Of a DNA stretch of 64,000 nucleotides, positions 1-10,192 are shown piece by piece. Origin of the DNA: Girardinichthys multiradiatus (taxonomy: Eukaryota > Chordata > Actinopteri > Cyprinodontiformes > Goodeidae); NCBI RefSeq assembly GCF_021462225.1, contig NC_061804.1, positions 12,096,740 through 12,160,739 on the forward strand. Direction: 5' to 3'. Every line of letters begins with the position of its first letter. Within the stretch, counting starts at the first letter, position 1. The position numbers were made by a program, and so were the translations under genes. The notes beneath the pieces are model-generated. The model ran no database searches. It was not told the DNA's origin and was given only the letters and a program-made list of their open reading frames with translations.

Positions 1-885
1 CTTTAGCTCATCCAGAGTGTTGGGTCTTGAGTCTCTCAACGTTCTCTTCACAATATCCCACAGATTCTCTATGGGGTTCAGGTCAGGAGAGTTGGCAGGT
101 CAATTGAGCACAGTGATACCATGGTCAGTAAACCATTTACTAGTGGTTTTGGCACTGTGAGCAGGTGCCAGGTCGTGCTGAAAAATGAAATCTTCATCTC
201 CATAAAGTTTTTCAGCAGATGGAAGCATGAAGTGCTCCAAAATCTCCTGATAGCTAGCTGCATTGACCCTGCCCTTGATAAAACACGGTGGACCAACACC
301 AGCAGCTGACACGGCACCCCAGACCATCACTGACTGTGGGTACTTGACACTGGACTTCTGGCATTTTGGCATTTCCTTCTCCCCAGTCTTCCTCCAGACT
401 CTGGCACCTTGATTTCCGAATGACATGCAGAATTTGCTTTCATCCGAAAAAAGTACTTTGGACCACTGAGCAACAGTCCAGTGCTGCTTCTCTGTAGCCC
501 AGGTCAGGCGCTTCTGCCGTTGTTTCTGGTTCAAAAGTGGCTTGACCTGGGGAATGCGGCACCTGTAGCCCATTTCCTGCACACGCCTGTGCACGGTGGC
601 TCTGGATGTTTCTACTCCAGACTCAGTCCACTGCTTCCGCAGGTCCCCCAAGGTCTGGAATCGGCCCTTCTCCACAATCTTCCTCAGGGTCCGGTCACCT
701 CTTCTCGTTGTGCAGCGTTTTCTGCCATACTTTTTCCTTCCCACAGACTTCCCACTGAGGTGCCTTGATACAGCACTCTGGGAACAGCCTATTCGTTCAG
801 AAATTTCTTTCTGTGTCTTACCCTCTTGCTTGAGGGTGTCAATAGTGGCCTTCTGGACAGCAGTCAGGTCGGCATTCTTACCCAT
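1..885 (-). pseudogene. Tc1-like transposase, copy A, premature stop
   Basis: The frame opens at an ATG at 883-885 (MGKNADLTAVQK). An N-terminal helix-turn-helix follows (QKEISERIGCSQSAVSRHLSG, residues about 27-47), then a second paired-like DNA-binding region rich in Arg and Lys. The catalytic core has the first Asp in FSDESKF and the second in FQHDLAPAHS. The frame closes at a TGA at 100-102 where the related copy has a Trp codon. The downstream segment with the final catalytic Glu (NPIENLW) is still readable but lies after the stop. Tc1 transposases cut and paste DNA at TA sites in the nucleus and are about 340 residues long; this one would make 261 residues without the third catalytic residue, so it should be inactive. 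The CDS continues past base 1. Confidence 0.92.
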
Positions 886-1011
886 GATTGGGGTTTTGAG
901 TGATGAACCAGGCTGGGAGTTTTAAAGGCCTCAGGAATCTTTTGCAGGTGTTTAGAGTTAACTCGTTGATTCAGATGATTAGGTTCATAGCTCGTTTAGA
1001 GACCTTTTTAA

Positions 1012-1213
1012 TGATATGCTAATTTTGTGAGATAGGAATTTTGGGTTTTCATGAGCTGTATGCCAAAATCATCCGTATTAAGACAATAAAAGACCTGAAA
1101 TATTTCAGTTAGTGTGCAATGAATCTAAAATATATGAATGTTAAATTTTCATCATGACATTATGGAAAATAATGAACTTTATCACAATATGCTAATATTT
1201 TGAGAAGGACCTG
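1012..1213 (-). repeat. Terminal inverted repeat of Tc1 copy A (IR/DR type)
   Basis: About 200 bp matching the ends of the copy at 3521-5081. Two similar motifs around TTAGCATAT lie at the outer and inner edges, about 170 bp apart. This is the double transposase-binding-site (IR/DR) layout known from fish Tc1 elements. Confidence 0.85.
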
Positions 1214-1217
1214 TATA

Positions 1218-2130
1218 GTTGCAAAACATGCTGATGGCTTTGGTTACAGAAGGATTCTCCAAACTGCTGAAAGTTCCAGTGAGCACTGTTGGTGCCATAA
1301 TCTGGAAGTGGAAGAACATCATTGCACCATAAAATGACCTAGTGATTCCCGCAAGATTTCAGACAGAGGAGCGACAAGTTATCAGAAGACATGTCCAAGA
1401 GCTTCAGAAAGACCTGGAATTAGCAGGTATAATTGTTTCAAAGAAAGAAAGTAATGCACTCAAGTAAGCATGCTCACTACGCAAGACTCCACTGCTGAAG
1501 AAAAAAGCATTTTGAACTGCCTTTAAAGTGTGTTAAACAAGCCTGTGAAATACTAGGGGAATATAGTTTGGTCAGATGAGAGCAAAGCTAAACTCTTTGA
1601 ATGTCTGAATAAACACCATGTCTGGAGATCAAAAACCACTGCATATTACCCCTAAAACACTATACCAAAGGTTTGGAGGTAGGAACATCATGGTATGTAG
1701 CTCATGTTCAGCATAAAGCCATGACAGACTTCATCCAACTGAACAAATAGTAAGTGGACGAATGTTCCAAAACACTTGAGAAAAATCTGCTGTCTTCTAC
1801 CTGGATGTTAAGGATGAAACAAGGGTGGAAGTTTCAGGAAGATCATAAACACACACCAAGGAAAACTCTCAGTTGGTTTCAGAGAAAGAAAATAGAGCTA
1901 CTAGAGTGGCCCAGCCAATCACCTGACCTGAATCCTACAGATCTATGGACAAAACTAAAGCCCAGAGTTCATAGAAAGGACCCATAGAACCTTCAGGATT
2001 TGAAGAAAGTTTGTGTGGAAGAATGGATCAAAACTACACCAGACCAAAGCATCTGACTATTTTCTACACACAGTAGCAGTTTGAAGCTGTCATCATCAAC
2101 AAAGGCTTCTGTATAAAGTATTAAATACAT
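1218..2130 (+). pseudogene. Old Tc1-like transposase remnant
   Basis: A decayed Tc1 transposase reads on the plus strand across several frames. Recognisable blocks are a helix-turn-helix piece near 1270-1310 (VPVSTVGAIIWKWKNI), WSDES near 1570 (first catalytic Asp), and [14 protein letters not shown] near 1910-1950. In the last block the catalytic Glu of the usual NPIENLW is replaced or lost. Many stops and frameshifts show it is long dead. It belongs to a different Tc1 family from the flanking young copies and starts almost exactly where copy A ends. Confidence 0.8.
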
Positions 2131-3271
2131 TTAAGTCCACGTGTTTAATACATTTAGGCTGTGTTATTTCATTTTATTACACATAATTTATGGTAATGTG
2201 ATTTCTCTGGACTGGATGGGCTATTAGGGAGAAAGTTCCATGTCAGTTGCACCTTTACTTACCTGCTGTGTATGTATATGTGTGAGAAATAATTAAGTTC
2301 ATGCTAGCTGACCTAAAAAAGGAGAAGTTAAGTCAGATTTTATATCAGACAATAAGAAAAAACAGATTATGTGTCTTTCTATACAGTGTAAGTAAATGTG
2401 GTCTCAGCTGTGCATAAAGGTTATGTCATACTTTAATGTGTTGTCATTGTGTTTTTTATTTTGGTGTATAGTACAATAACGTTACATTTGGCAGTCAAAA
2501 AATAGACAAAAAATAAAATTATTCTTAATTCTTGGGGAAAATTAATCATTAAGACAAACTGATTAGTTAACAAAATTGCTGATTGGTGAAAAAAATCGAT
2601 AAATACATTTGTTTGTGGTAGCCTGATCTAGAATCATTGCTGGAGGTCTGTAGAGTTCAAACAACGACCACATGGCATTTAGAGCTGCAGTTTAACTACA
2701 TGTCTAGCCAAAAAATAATCCAGATACACAGTTTAGATGATAAAAAAATGTTCTGATGTTCTACAGTTTAGTCAGAACCTACATGTGAACTAAATTTGTT
2801 CTGGTTGTAAATATTTTAAAGTAAAAAGATTTAATGGGCTAGATTAAATTATTCAGCCCATTAGTATGACTGAGGTTCTGTTAAAAACCCAGACAGAGGA
2901 GGAAACAAAAACATTTGTTTCCTGTCCAGCCCTTATCAAGGTGAGCGAAGCACCAACAGCTGCTTTCTTCTATTCACAGCAGCTGTGAGCCTTTTTCTCA
3001 GGCAATTAAAACACGCTGCTTAAGGCAGCATTTGCCAAATGAATGCTTATATAAACCCCTGCGTCACCAACTAACCACATCCTCCTGCTGAAAAATTACA
3101 TTCAGATAAGAGTTTTTAATAGAACAATATAATTAATGGGGTTGTCAGTTTAATGAGAAGGAATGACGAAGTGAAAATAAATTAATAACAGAACGTTTCT
3201 GCAGAAACACAATCAGTACGAACATCTGTACATATCTGCACAGATGAAAGCTAGAGAACATCTGTGCAACT
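2131..3271. other. Non-coding; decayed Tc1 end near 2285-2425
   Basis: No gene seen. Bases 2285-2425 resemble the terminal region of a fish Tc1 family (a TGACCTAAAA...AGTCAGATTT...ATGTCAGAC-type pattern) also present near 6940-7026. This is probably the 3' end of the old transposase remnant upstream. The rest is AT-rich and unrecognised. Confidence 0.5.
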
Positions 3272-3417
3272 GTGGAAGTGATCCCCAGCTACAGGTACCA
3301 GGGTGTATACATATCCAATAACCTCACCTGGAGTGCAAACACTTCCTGTCTGGTCAGGAAGGCTCACCAGCATCTCTCCTTCCTTAGGAAACTGAGGAAT
3401 GCTGAATTTGGGGGTCA
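3272..3417 (+). pseudogene. LINE ORF2 C-terminal piece, 5' part (L2/Rex-like)
   Basis: The reading VEVIPSYRYQGVYISNNLTW followed by VRKAHQHLSFLRKLRNA is typical of the segment just after the reverse transcriptase domain in fish L2/CR1/Rex-like LINEs. The reading stops where the hAT element inserted at 3426 and resumes at 5936, so 3272-3417 and 5936-6606 are halves of one LINE copy. The upstream reverse transcriptase and endonuclease are absent, so the copy was already 5'-truncated. Confidence 0.82.
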
Positions 3418-3520
3418 GTCCTGTGTAGGGGTGAAAGTAGTTTTAAATTCTTGCCAGTACTTAGGGGCAGCTAGGGGGGGCTTGGGAGGCACTGGGGGTA
3501 TATATGCATACATATATATA

Positions 3521-3728
3521 CAGGTCCTTCTCAAAATATTAGCATATTGTGATAAAGTTCATTATTTTCCATAATGTCATGATGAAAATTTAACATTCAT
3601 ATATTTTAGATTCATTGCACACTAACTGAAATATTTCAGGTCTTTCATTGTCTTAATATGGATGATTTTGGCATACAGCTCATGAAAACCCAAAATTCCT
3701 ATCTCACAAAATTAGCATATCATTAAAA
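3521..3728 (+). repeat. Left terminal inverted repeat of Tc1 copy C
   Basis: Begins CAGGTCCTTCTCAAAATATT. Outer (about 3531-3550) and inner (about 3703-3727) copies of a CTCA...ATTAGCATAT motif form the two direct repeats of an IR/DR end. Confidence 0.88.
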
Positions 3729-3848
3729 GGGTCTCTAAACGAGCTATGAACCTAATCATCTGAATCAACGAGTTAACTCTAAACACCTGCAAAAGATTCC
3801 TGAGGCCTTTAAAACTCCCAGCCTGGTTCATCACTCAAAACCCCAATC

Positions 3849-4804
3849 ATGGGTAAGACTGCCGACCTGACTGCTGTCCAGAAGGCCACTATTGACACCC
3901 TCAAGCAAGAGGGTAAGACACAGAAAGAAATTTCTGAACGAATAGGCTGTTCCCAGAGTGCTGTATCAAGGCACCTCAGTGGGAAGTCTGTGGGAAGGAA
4001 AATGTGTGGCAGAAAACGCTGCACAACGAGAAGAGGTGACCGGACCCTGAGGAAGATTGTGGAGAAGGGCCGATTCCAGACCTTGGGGGACCTGCGGAAG
4101 CAGTGGACTGAGTCTGGAGTAGAAACATCCACAGGCACCGTGCACAGGCGTGTGCAGGAAATGGGCTACAGGTGCCGCATTCTCCAGACCTGGGCTACAG
4201 AGAAGCAGCACTGGACTGTTGCTCAGTGGTCCAAAGTACTTTTTTCAGATGAAAGCAAATTCTGCATGTCATTCGGAAATCAAGGTGCCAGAGTCTGGAG
4301 GAAGACTGGGGAGAAGGAAATGCTAAAATGCCAGAAGTCCAGTGTCAAGTACCCACAGTCAGTGATGGTCTGGGGTGCCGTGTCAGCTGCTGGTGTTGGT
4401 CCACTGTGTTTTATCAAGGGCAGGGTCAATGCAGCTAGCTATCAGGAGATTTTGGAGCACTTCATGCTTCCATCTGCTGAAAAGCTTTATGGAGATGAAG
4501 ATTTCATTTTTCAGCACAACCTGGCACCTGCTCACAGTGCCAAAACCACTGGTTTACTGACCATGGTATCACTGTGCTCAATTGGCCTGCCAACTCTCCT
4601 GACCTGAACCCCATAGAGAATCTGTGGGATATTGTGAAGAGAACGTTGAGAGACTCAAGACCCAACACTCTGGATGAGTTAAAGGCCGCTATCGAAGCAT
4701 CCTGGGCCTCCATAAGACCTCAGCAGTGCCACAGGCTGATTGCCTCCATGCCACGCCGCATTGAAGCAGTCATTTCTGCCAAAGGATTCCCGACCAAGTA
4801 TTGA
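3849..4804 (+). pseudogene. Tc1-like transposase, copy C, three lesions
   Basis: Starts at the ATG at 3849 (MGKTADLTAVQK) and ends with a stop after GFPTKY at 4804. Compared with copy A it shows three independent lesions. An in-frame loss of 14 codons lies at about 4187-4188 in the linker between the DNA-binding and catalytic domains. The second catalytic Asp is changed to Asn at 4518-4520 (FQHNLAPAHS). A 7-bp deletion near 4550 shifts the frame, so the block with the catalytic Glu (SPDLNPIENLW, about 4589-4621) lies in another frame up to 4804. Copy A keeps the Asp but has a stop, so neither can make active enzyme. A full Tc1 transposase has a DD34E triad and about 340 residues. Confidence 0.92.
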
Positions 4805-4871
4805 GTGCATAACTGTACATGATTATTTGAAGGTTGACATTTTTTGTATTAAAAACACGTTTCTTTTATTG

Positions 4872-5078
4872 GTCGGATGAAATATGCTAATTTTGTGAGA
4901 TAGGAATTTTGGGTTTTCATGAGCTGTATGCCAAAATCATCCGTATTAAGACAATAAAAGACCTGAAATATTTCAGTTAGTGTGCAATGAATCTAAAATA
5001 TATGAATGTTAAATTTTCATTATGACATTATGGAAAATAATGAACTTTATCACAATATGCTAATTTTTTTAGAAGGAC

Positions 5079-5081
<3 letters not shown>
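4872..5081 (+). repeat. Right terminal inverted repeat of Tc1 copy C
   Basis: Reverse complement of 3521-3728 with a few substitutions. It ends AGAAGGACCTG at 5081 followed by TA. Confidence 0.88.

Positions 5082-5128
<47 letters not shown>
5082..5128. repeat. (TA)n microsatellite
   Basis: About 23 uninterrupted TA units directly after the Tc1 right end. It includes the duplicated target TA and may have expanded after insertion. Confidence 0.95.
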
Positions 5129-5131
<3 letters not shown>

Positions 5132-5935
5132 TAAGTGATAAAATATATACTGTTGTGTGTACATGTCATTGACTAAATATGTGCTACAACACGCTCAACA
5201 TTTGTTCAGAATCAGCTTCTTATCGCTGGTAACGACGCGGCTTTCCTCTCACTCATTCCTGCAGCTTCACAGCGCTTTAAACAGTGAGTTCAATAACAAA
5301 GCAGAAATACTGGGCTTTGTCCCGCCCATCGGACAATCAGCATCTCTCGGGTCTATGGGGCAGTGGGCTGGCCACGGCTGGCCCGGACGCTCACCTTCTA
5401 ATGATGATTGGATGATCTGTCTGAGGCTGAATCCCTTTTTGATTGACAGTGAAATGAGCGAATCAGCGATACACACACACTGTGTTGTTGTAATTCATCA
5501 AAATAACATGAACCACAACTAGTTTTTCTCCCTTTGCTTTTAACTGGGGTATTTAGCAGCGAGCAGACAGACATTAAACGTAGCGGTGCTCGTTTTAAAG
5601 GCTGGCCGTTCATAATAGCCTCGAGCTCCGAGGGGAGAGAAGCAAAGCAAGAGCATTGAGGCTCCATCATAGCAGAACAGTTCAGAAACAGTTTGGAATG
5701 AGGGGAAAATAACTATATTTATAAACAGATTAAGTCGTATTTTAGACTGCCTATTGGTAGCGGATCTGATCTTCTTTGTGTGCTCGTGAGTTTTTGCAGC
5801 CGTAACTGGTTCTGGATGACGGCTTCATAGCAGACAGCCGTTCTTCCCTCTTCCCGGTACTGCGTACTGGCACAGGACCTTTTAGTTGTACGCAGTACCG
5901 GACCGTACCGGCTCACTTTCACCCCTGGTCCTGAG

Positions 5936-6606
5936 CACCTTCTACCACTGTGTGGTGGAGAGCGTCCTCTGCAACTGCATCACCAAATGGCACAGCAGCT
6001 GCACAGCTGCTGAGAAGAAGACTCTGCAGTGGGGGGTTAAGGCTGCACAGAGGACTGTGGGGAGCAGTCTTCCTACCACCTCGGACCTCTACACATGCAG
6101 GGGAGGACCCTCCACATCATGAAGGACTCCACCCATCCTGCACACAGACTGTTTCAGCCCCTCCTCTCAGGCAGGCGGCTGAGGAACATTCAGAGCGAGA
6201 CCACCAGGCTCAGAAACTGAAGCTGTCAGACTGCTGAACTCGAGCAACACTCTGAAGACTCTCACTAAACACTGACATGCACTAAACACTTCACCCACCA
6301 AAGGTGCAATACCTCACTTATTTAGAGGTGCAATATTAAGGACTAACTCATGCTTTACATATGTATTCAATACTTTGCAAAGTTAATTTCAGCTTCAATA
6401 TTTAACTCCATATTTCTTTTTTTGCCTTCGCTGCATATATTTTTACTGGTTGCTATTTATTGTTAGATTTAGCTTTGCTTGTTATACTTAGTTTTCTTTT
6501 TACTGAAGTATTAGGCTCTTAACCGGGACCTGAGTCTGAATTGCTGACCTTAACATACAAATGTGAGCTGGTATGACAATAAAAAATCCTCGAATCCTTG
6601 AATCTG
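5936..6606 (+). pseudogene. LINE 3' end (second half of the 3272-3417 LINE)
   Basis: Continues the LINE after the hAT insertion. The frame LSTFYHCVVESVLCNCITKW, then CTAAEKKTLQWGVKAAQRTVG, is the usual C-terminal segment of fish L2/Rex-like LINE ORF2. A frameshift near 6110 moves the last part (HPAHRLFQPLLSGRR) to another frame. From about 6245 an AT-rich 3' UTR runs to a short ATCCTYGAATC-type repeated tail at 6590-6606, the kind of 3' tail that LINE reverse transcriptases of this group recognise. Confidence 0.82.
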
Positions 6607-6699
6607 GAGGATGAATTTTTTTTCTCAAATTTAATAAAATTAAAACAAGTCTTATTACAACTAAATGCCAAAATAATGGGAGAATGTTTATACTCTTCC
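6607..6699. other. Short AT-rich spacer
   Basis: Nothing recognised between the LINE tail and the Tc1 remnant. Confidence 0.5.
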
Positions 6700-7026
6700 A
6701 GTTTAGAGGTTCACTCTCACATCTGCTTTGTATTTGGTTGAACTGCTTTCAAACTGTCAGGGTTAGAACTAGCTTCTCACCACAGTCTGTTGGAATTTTG
6801 GCACATTCCTCCTAACAGAACCGATGGAACTGGGTCAGGTTTGTAGGTCTACTTGCTCATACCATCCTTTTCAACTCTGACCATAAATTGGCTGATTTCT
6901 CAAGTTTTGTGACACTGAAATCATTTTGTTAATCTCAACTGACCTAAAACAAGAACAGTTTAGTCTGATTTCATGTCAGACAGGGAGACTTTTTACGCAG
7001 TGGATGTGAATATCTGGTTTCAACTG
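6700..7026 (-). mobile_element. Internally deleted Tc1 remnant
   Basis: Bases 6700-6895 read on the minus strand like the middle of a fish Tc1 transposase gene. A terminal-repeat-like sequence follows (6925-7026) ending TTTCAACTG before TA at 7027-7028. Only the end and a short transposase piece survive. The terminal part resembles 2285-2425, so this family left at least two remnants here. Confidence 0.65.
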
Positions 7027-7028
7027 TA

Positions 7029-7719
7029 GAAAAGAAAAGGGAAATGGAGAAAAAGTCAAGTGACTTTGTCTATGCAAAGTGTGACTGGACTTTAAGACTG
7101 TTATCCCAATTACATGTTTTACTTATATTTTAAATGAACAAAACAGGTAGAAAAATAAAACTCCTGAAAATGAAAACAGAAACACAGGTTTTCACACTGT
7201 AAATGTGTCTCTAAATAAACATATTGAAAGCAGACTGATGATTATGTTCATTAATATTCAGTGAGTCCTCAACCTGTGTCCCATTCCTCATGCATGTAGG
7301 TGTAAATTATTGAAAGGCAAAACATCACTTTCTTTCCATTATAACACAACAACTGAAGGGCTGTGATATGAGATAATGGAGCAATTATCCCAGTAAAGTA
7401 AAGGTGTATGACTAAACTAAAAGGTTCAGGCTAGAAGAATCATTGTAGAAAAATCTAAGTCCTTTAAAACAAAAAGCTGGCTTTGATGTTATGTTGGAGG
7501 AAAATTGCATGAAGACAAAAGTCACATGAGAGGCATGAGAGAAGAGGGGTGCTTGAGGAATGAAAACCTGGAGAATCGCAATAGCTGCATTTTATTACTG
7601 TTACAGGTGACAAAGATGAGCTGATTCCTGATTTCTAGTCAGGAAGATCAATTCGAATTAATCCTAACTATCAAATAGTGCAGTGAGATTCAGGTCAGCA
7701 AGAGCTAACCTGAACTGAG
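7029..7719. other. Non-coding; small interspersed-repeat piece near 7650-7705
   Basis: No gene. Bases about 7650-7705 (AATTAATCCTAACTA...GTGCAGTGAGATTCAG) match the core of the repeat at 16097-17609 by eye. The rest is unrecognised. Confidence 0.5.
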
Positions 7720-9000
7720 CCATCAGAGACGCCAAGAGGACATACTACAAAATACATACAAAGTCACTTCCAGGTGTCCAAGAATACCCAACAACTGCAG
7801 CAAGGCATGAGGTCAGTCACAGACTACTTTGGACTGTTTGATGCATTAAAACACACAGACAATTAAAACGCCAGGATGATCAGGCTCTTTGTCTGGACCT
7901 AGCTGAAATACATCAGTCCTTGAGGCGAGTCAACCCAAGTAAAGAGGCGGCCCAGGTAACATACCAGACCTAGTACTTAAGGAACATGCAGACCAACTGG
8001 CTCAAGTACTTATGGACATATTCAATATGTCACTAAGCAAGGAGGCCGTGCTTTCCTGCTATAAGAGAGCCATGATAATCCCAGTTTGAAAAAGAACACT
8101 GTCACATGTCTTAACGATTACCAGCCCATAGCACTCACACCTGTCATAACAAAGTGATTTGAAAGGCTGATAAAATATCACATCACCACAGCACTGTCTT
8201 CAACACTGGACCCACTACAATTTGCTTACCGTCCCACTTAGGATGTTGTGTCCTACGCTCTCCATCTGAGCCAGGCACACCTAGAGAGGCCAAACACCTG
8301 TGCCCAGATGTTGTTTGTAGACTGCAGCTCTGCTTTTAACACAATAACCCCCCAACGCCTAGTGGGCAAAGTGGACCATCTGGTTCCCCCCATGTGTCAT
8401 TGTATCATGGACTTTCTCACCCCAGAAACAGGTCCAAACACCATCAGACTTATCAGGTCTCAGTGTTAAGCCCACTGATGTTCACCCTGATCGCTCACGA
8501 CTGTAGGGAGCACCTTGCAGTATCATGGAGCATCATAAAGTACGCAGATGATATAAGAGGGATGTGTCTCATCCAGGACAACAATGAGATTGCATACCAA
8601 GAGGAGGTGGAACCTTTGGTGGACTGATGCACCAACAACAACCTGAGTTTGAATGTTGACAAGACTAAGGAAGTTCCCTTTCTACAAGGGAACAGTGGAG
8701 AGCATACTGACCAACTGCATCTCAATCTGGGATAAAAGCTGCACAGTTTCAGACCAAAAGGCCCTGTAGGGAGTGGTGAAGGCCAGTCAGAAGATCACTG
8801 GTATTCCTCTTAAACCCAATAAAAATATTGCCCACAGTTGCTTCTTGACAAAAGCCTCCAAAATCATTGGAAATCCCACCCACCCCAACCATGGACTGTT
8901 TAGACCTCTGTCCTCTGGCAAACTGTACCACTGCACTGGTTGCAGGACATTCAGATTTCGCAACAGCTTTCTTTACCAACACAAATTAGACTTTTAAATT
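7720..9000 (+). pseudogene. LINE reverse transcriptase remnant (L2/Rex-like)
   Basis: A decayed reverse transcriptase reads across frames on the plus strand. Blocks include LNDYQPIALTPVITK (about 8115-8157), LDPLQFAYR (8209-8235), FVDCSSAFNTITPQRL (8314-8362, the motif with the first catalytic Asp) and IKYADDI (8535-8555, the catalytic YADD box). A C-terminal HPNHGLFRPLSSGK segment follows near 8885-8925. Several stops and frameshifts and missing 5' sequence mark it as inactive. It is the same broad clade as the LINE at 3272-6606 but more diverged. Confidence 0.82.
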
Positions 9001-9640
9001 TACACTGACTCTTCACCACTTCCCCACACTCATACACACACACTCACACATATACACAACTGTTACTTTAGCAGGATGAGCCATCAAATAAATGCATATA
9101 TGTAAAACTGATGCCACAATGTCCTTAGATAAAATGTAGAAATCTGACTTGTGAACTCCCCAGGCAGATTTCATAGGTCTGAACGGTCCAGTCCTCTTTC
9201 TAATTGTCTCCTGTATATGTCCATATGTTGTTTTCTCATCAGATAGCAGTCCAGTATTATGGCAGTAAAATCATCAGAAACCAGCTCAGAATCTCAGCTG
9301 TGGCCCACGCAGATGATTTAGAGGTTACCACAGCAACATAGTCACATTATTTCCTATATTTGGGAAACAAATGGCATAGCATTAAGGCATTTATCAAACT
9401 TTGCAACTAAGAAGATTTATTTTATATCTGATCATACATGATGACATTGTCTGTTACAACTAAAGAAAAAGAACAGGAGCAAACCTAATCTGGGTATAAA
9501 AAAAAAAACAGAATAAGCTGAACTGAAACATTAACGGTTCCTCATTCATCCATTACCAAACTTTCTACTTAAAAGGCTTCATCTTATTTTCCCCCAATCT
9601 TCTGTGAACTCCTCTGCTCAGTCTGATTAGAAGGAAGACA
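9001..9640. other. Non-coding
   Basis: A short CA-rich stretch at about 9025-9060; otherwise nothing recognised. Confidence 0.5.
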
Positions 9641-9734
9641 GATATGGAGTCTTGGTGTCAAGTGATCCTCAGCTCTTCATCCAGCCGTCTGCTTCACAAA
9701 GCGGCCCTCACCAATTCACCAACTTACCTGTTCG

Positions 9735-10192
9735 CAAGAAAGACTGGAGGAGAAAATTAAGGAGCTGGGACCCAACAAGACCGACATTATCATCAACCAG
9801 CAGACCAAGGAGAAAAATAAAGTCTATAACCAGAGTTTTTCCAAGAGTTGGTTTGAGCGCAAGACATGGGTGACCAGCTGTGGAATAGCCAATGCACTTT
9901 TCTGTTTTCCCCTCATTCTTTTCAAAAGTGCCAAATGTGATTTAATGTGGACACAGTCAAGACAGACCGAGTTGAAGCATCTCTCCGAACGCATTAAGCA
10001 TGAACAATCAATATGTGTCAAGCTAGCTCTGCTCGGAAAGATTAGCATAGCAGCGCAGCTGGATGACGGACACCTCATTGAGGTAAGAAGGCACAATGAA
10101 GAGGTTGATAGGAATTGTTATATTTTATCAAAACTCTTTGACTGTATTAAGTTTTGTGGGGCTTTTGAACTGGCATTGCACGGGCATGATGA
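9735..10192 (+). pseudogene. hAT-type transposase fragment (ZMYM1/DUF4371-like)
   Basis: One open frame reads EEKIKELGPNKTDIII, then WFERKTWVTSCGIANALFCF. This is a TTF-type zinc-finger segment: Trp, two Cys and the NALFCFP block. It is followed by a DUF4371-like stretch (IAAQLDDGHLIEVRRHNEEV, then IKFCGAFELALHGHDES). Such proteins descend from hAT transposases and in vertebrates are annotated as zinc finger MYM-type-like. After about 10192 the family resemblance ends although the frame stays open to 10463. There is no RNase-H-like catalytic domain or C-terminal dimerisation domain, so this is an N-terminal fragment of about 150 residues in a family usually well over 500. Confidence 0.75.

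Larger units (their letters stand above)
1..1213 (-). mobile_element. Tc1-like DNA transposon, copy A (3' end outside window)
   Basis: This is the right-hand 1.2 kb of a Tc1/mariner element read on the minus strand. The outer end at 1213 (minus strand reads CAGGTCCTTCTC) abuts a TA dinucleotide at 1214-1215, the standard Tc1 target. Its terminal inverted repeat runs from about 1012 to 1213 and nearly matches the ends of the copy at 3521-5081. The other end lies beyond base 1. The nearly identical sequence of the two copies suggests fairly recent activity of this family. Confidence 0.93.
3521..5081 (+). mobile_element. Tc1-like DNA transposon, copy C, full length
   Basis: A complete 1561-bp element bounded by TA at both sides (3519-3520 and 5082-5083). 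It has about 205-bp terminal inverted repeats, near 97 percent alike by eye. The right end runs directly into a TA microsatellite, so insertion was into or beside a TA run. It is the same family as copy A in opposite orientation. The transposase inside is broken, but the ends look intact and could be mobilised in trans. Confidence 0.93.
3426..5927 (+). mobile_element. Non-autonomous hAT-like element with nested Tc1
   Basis: The ends form short inverted repeats: TAGGGGTGAAAGT at 3426 and the complement CAGGGGTGAAAGT at 5927. CAGGG-type ends are characteristic of hAT elements. They are flanked by near-identical 8-bp duplications, GTCCTGTG (3418-3425) and GTCCTGAG (5928-5935); 8 bp is the hAT target-duplication length. 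The element interrupts a LINE reading frame that continues on both sides. Without the Tc1 insertion it is about 0.94 kb and has no transposase, so it would depend on an enzyme supplied elsewhere. Confidence 0.78.
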
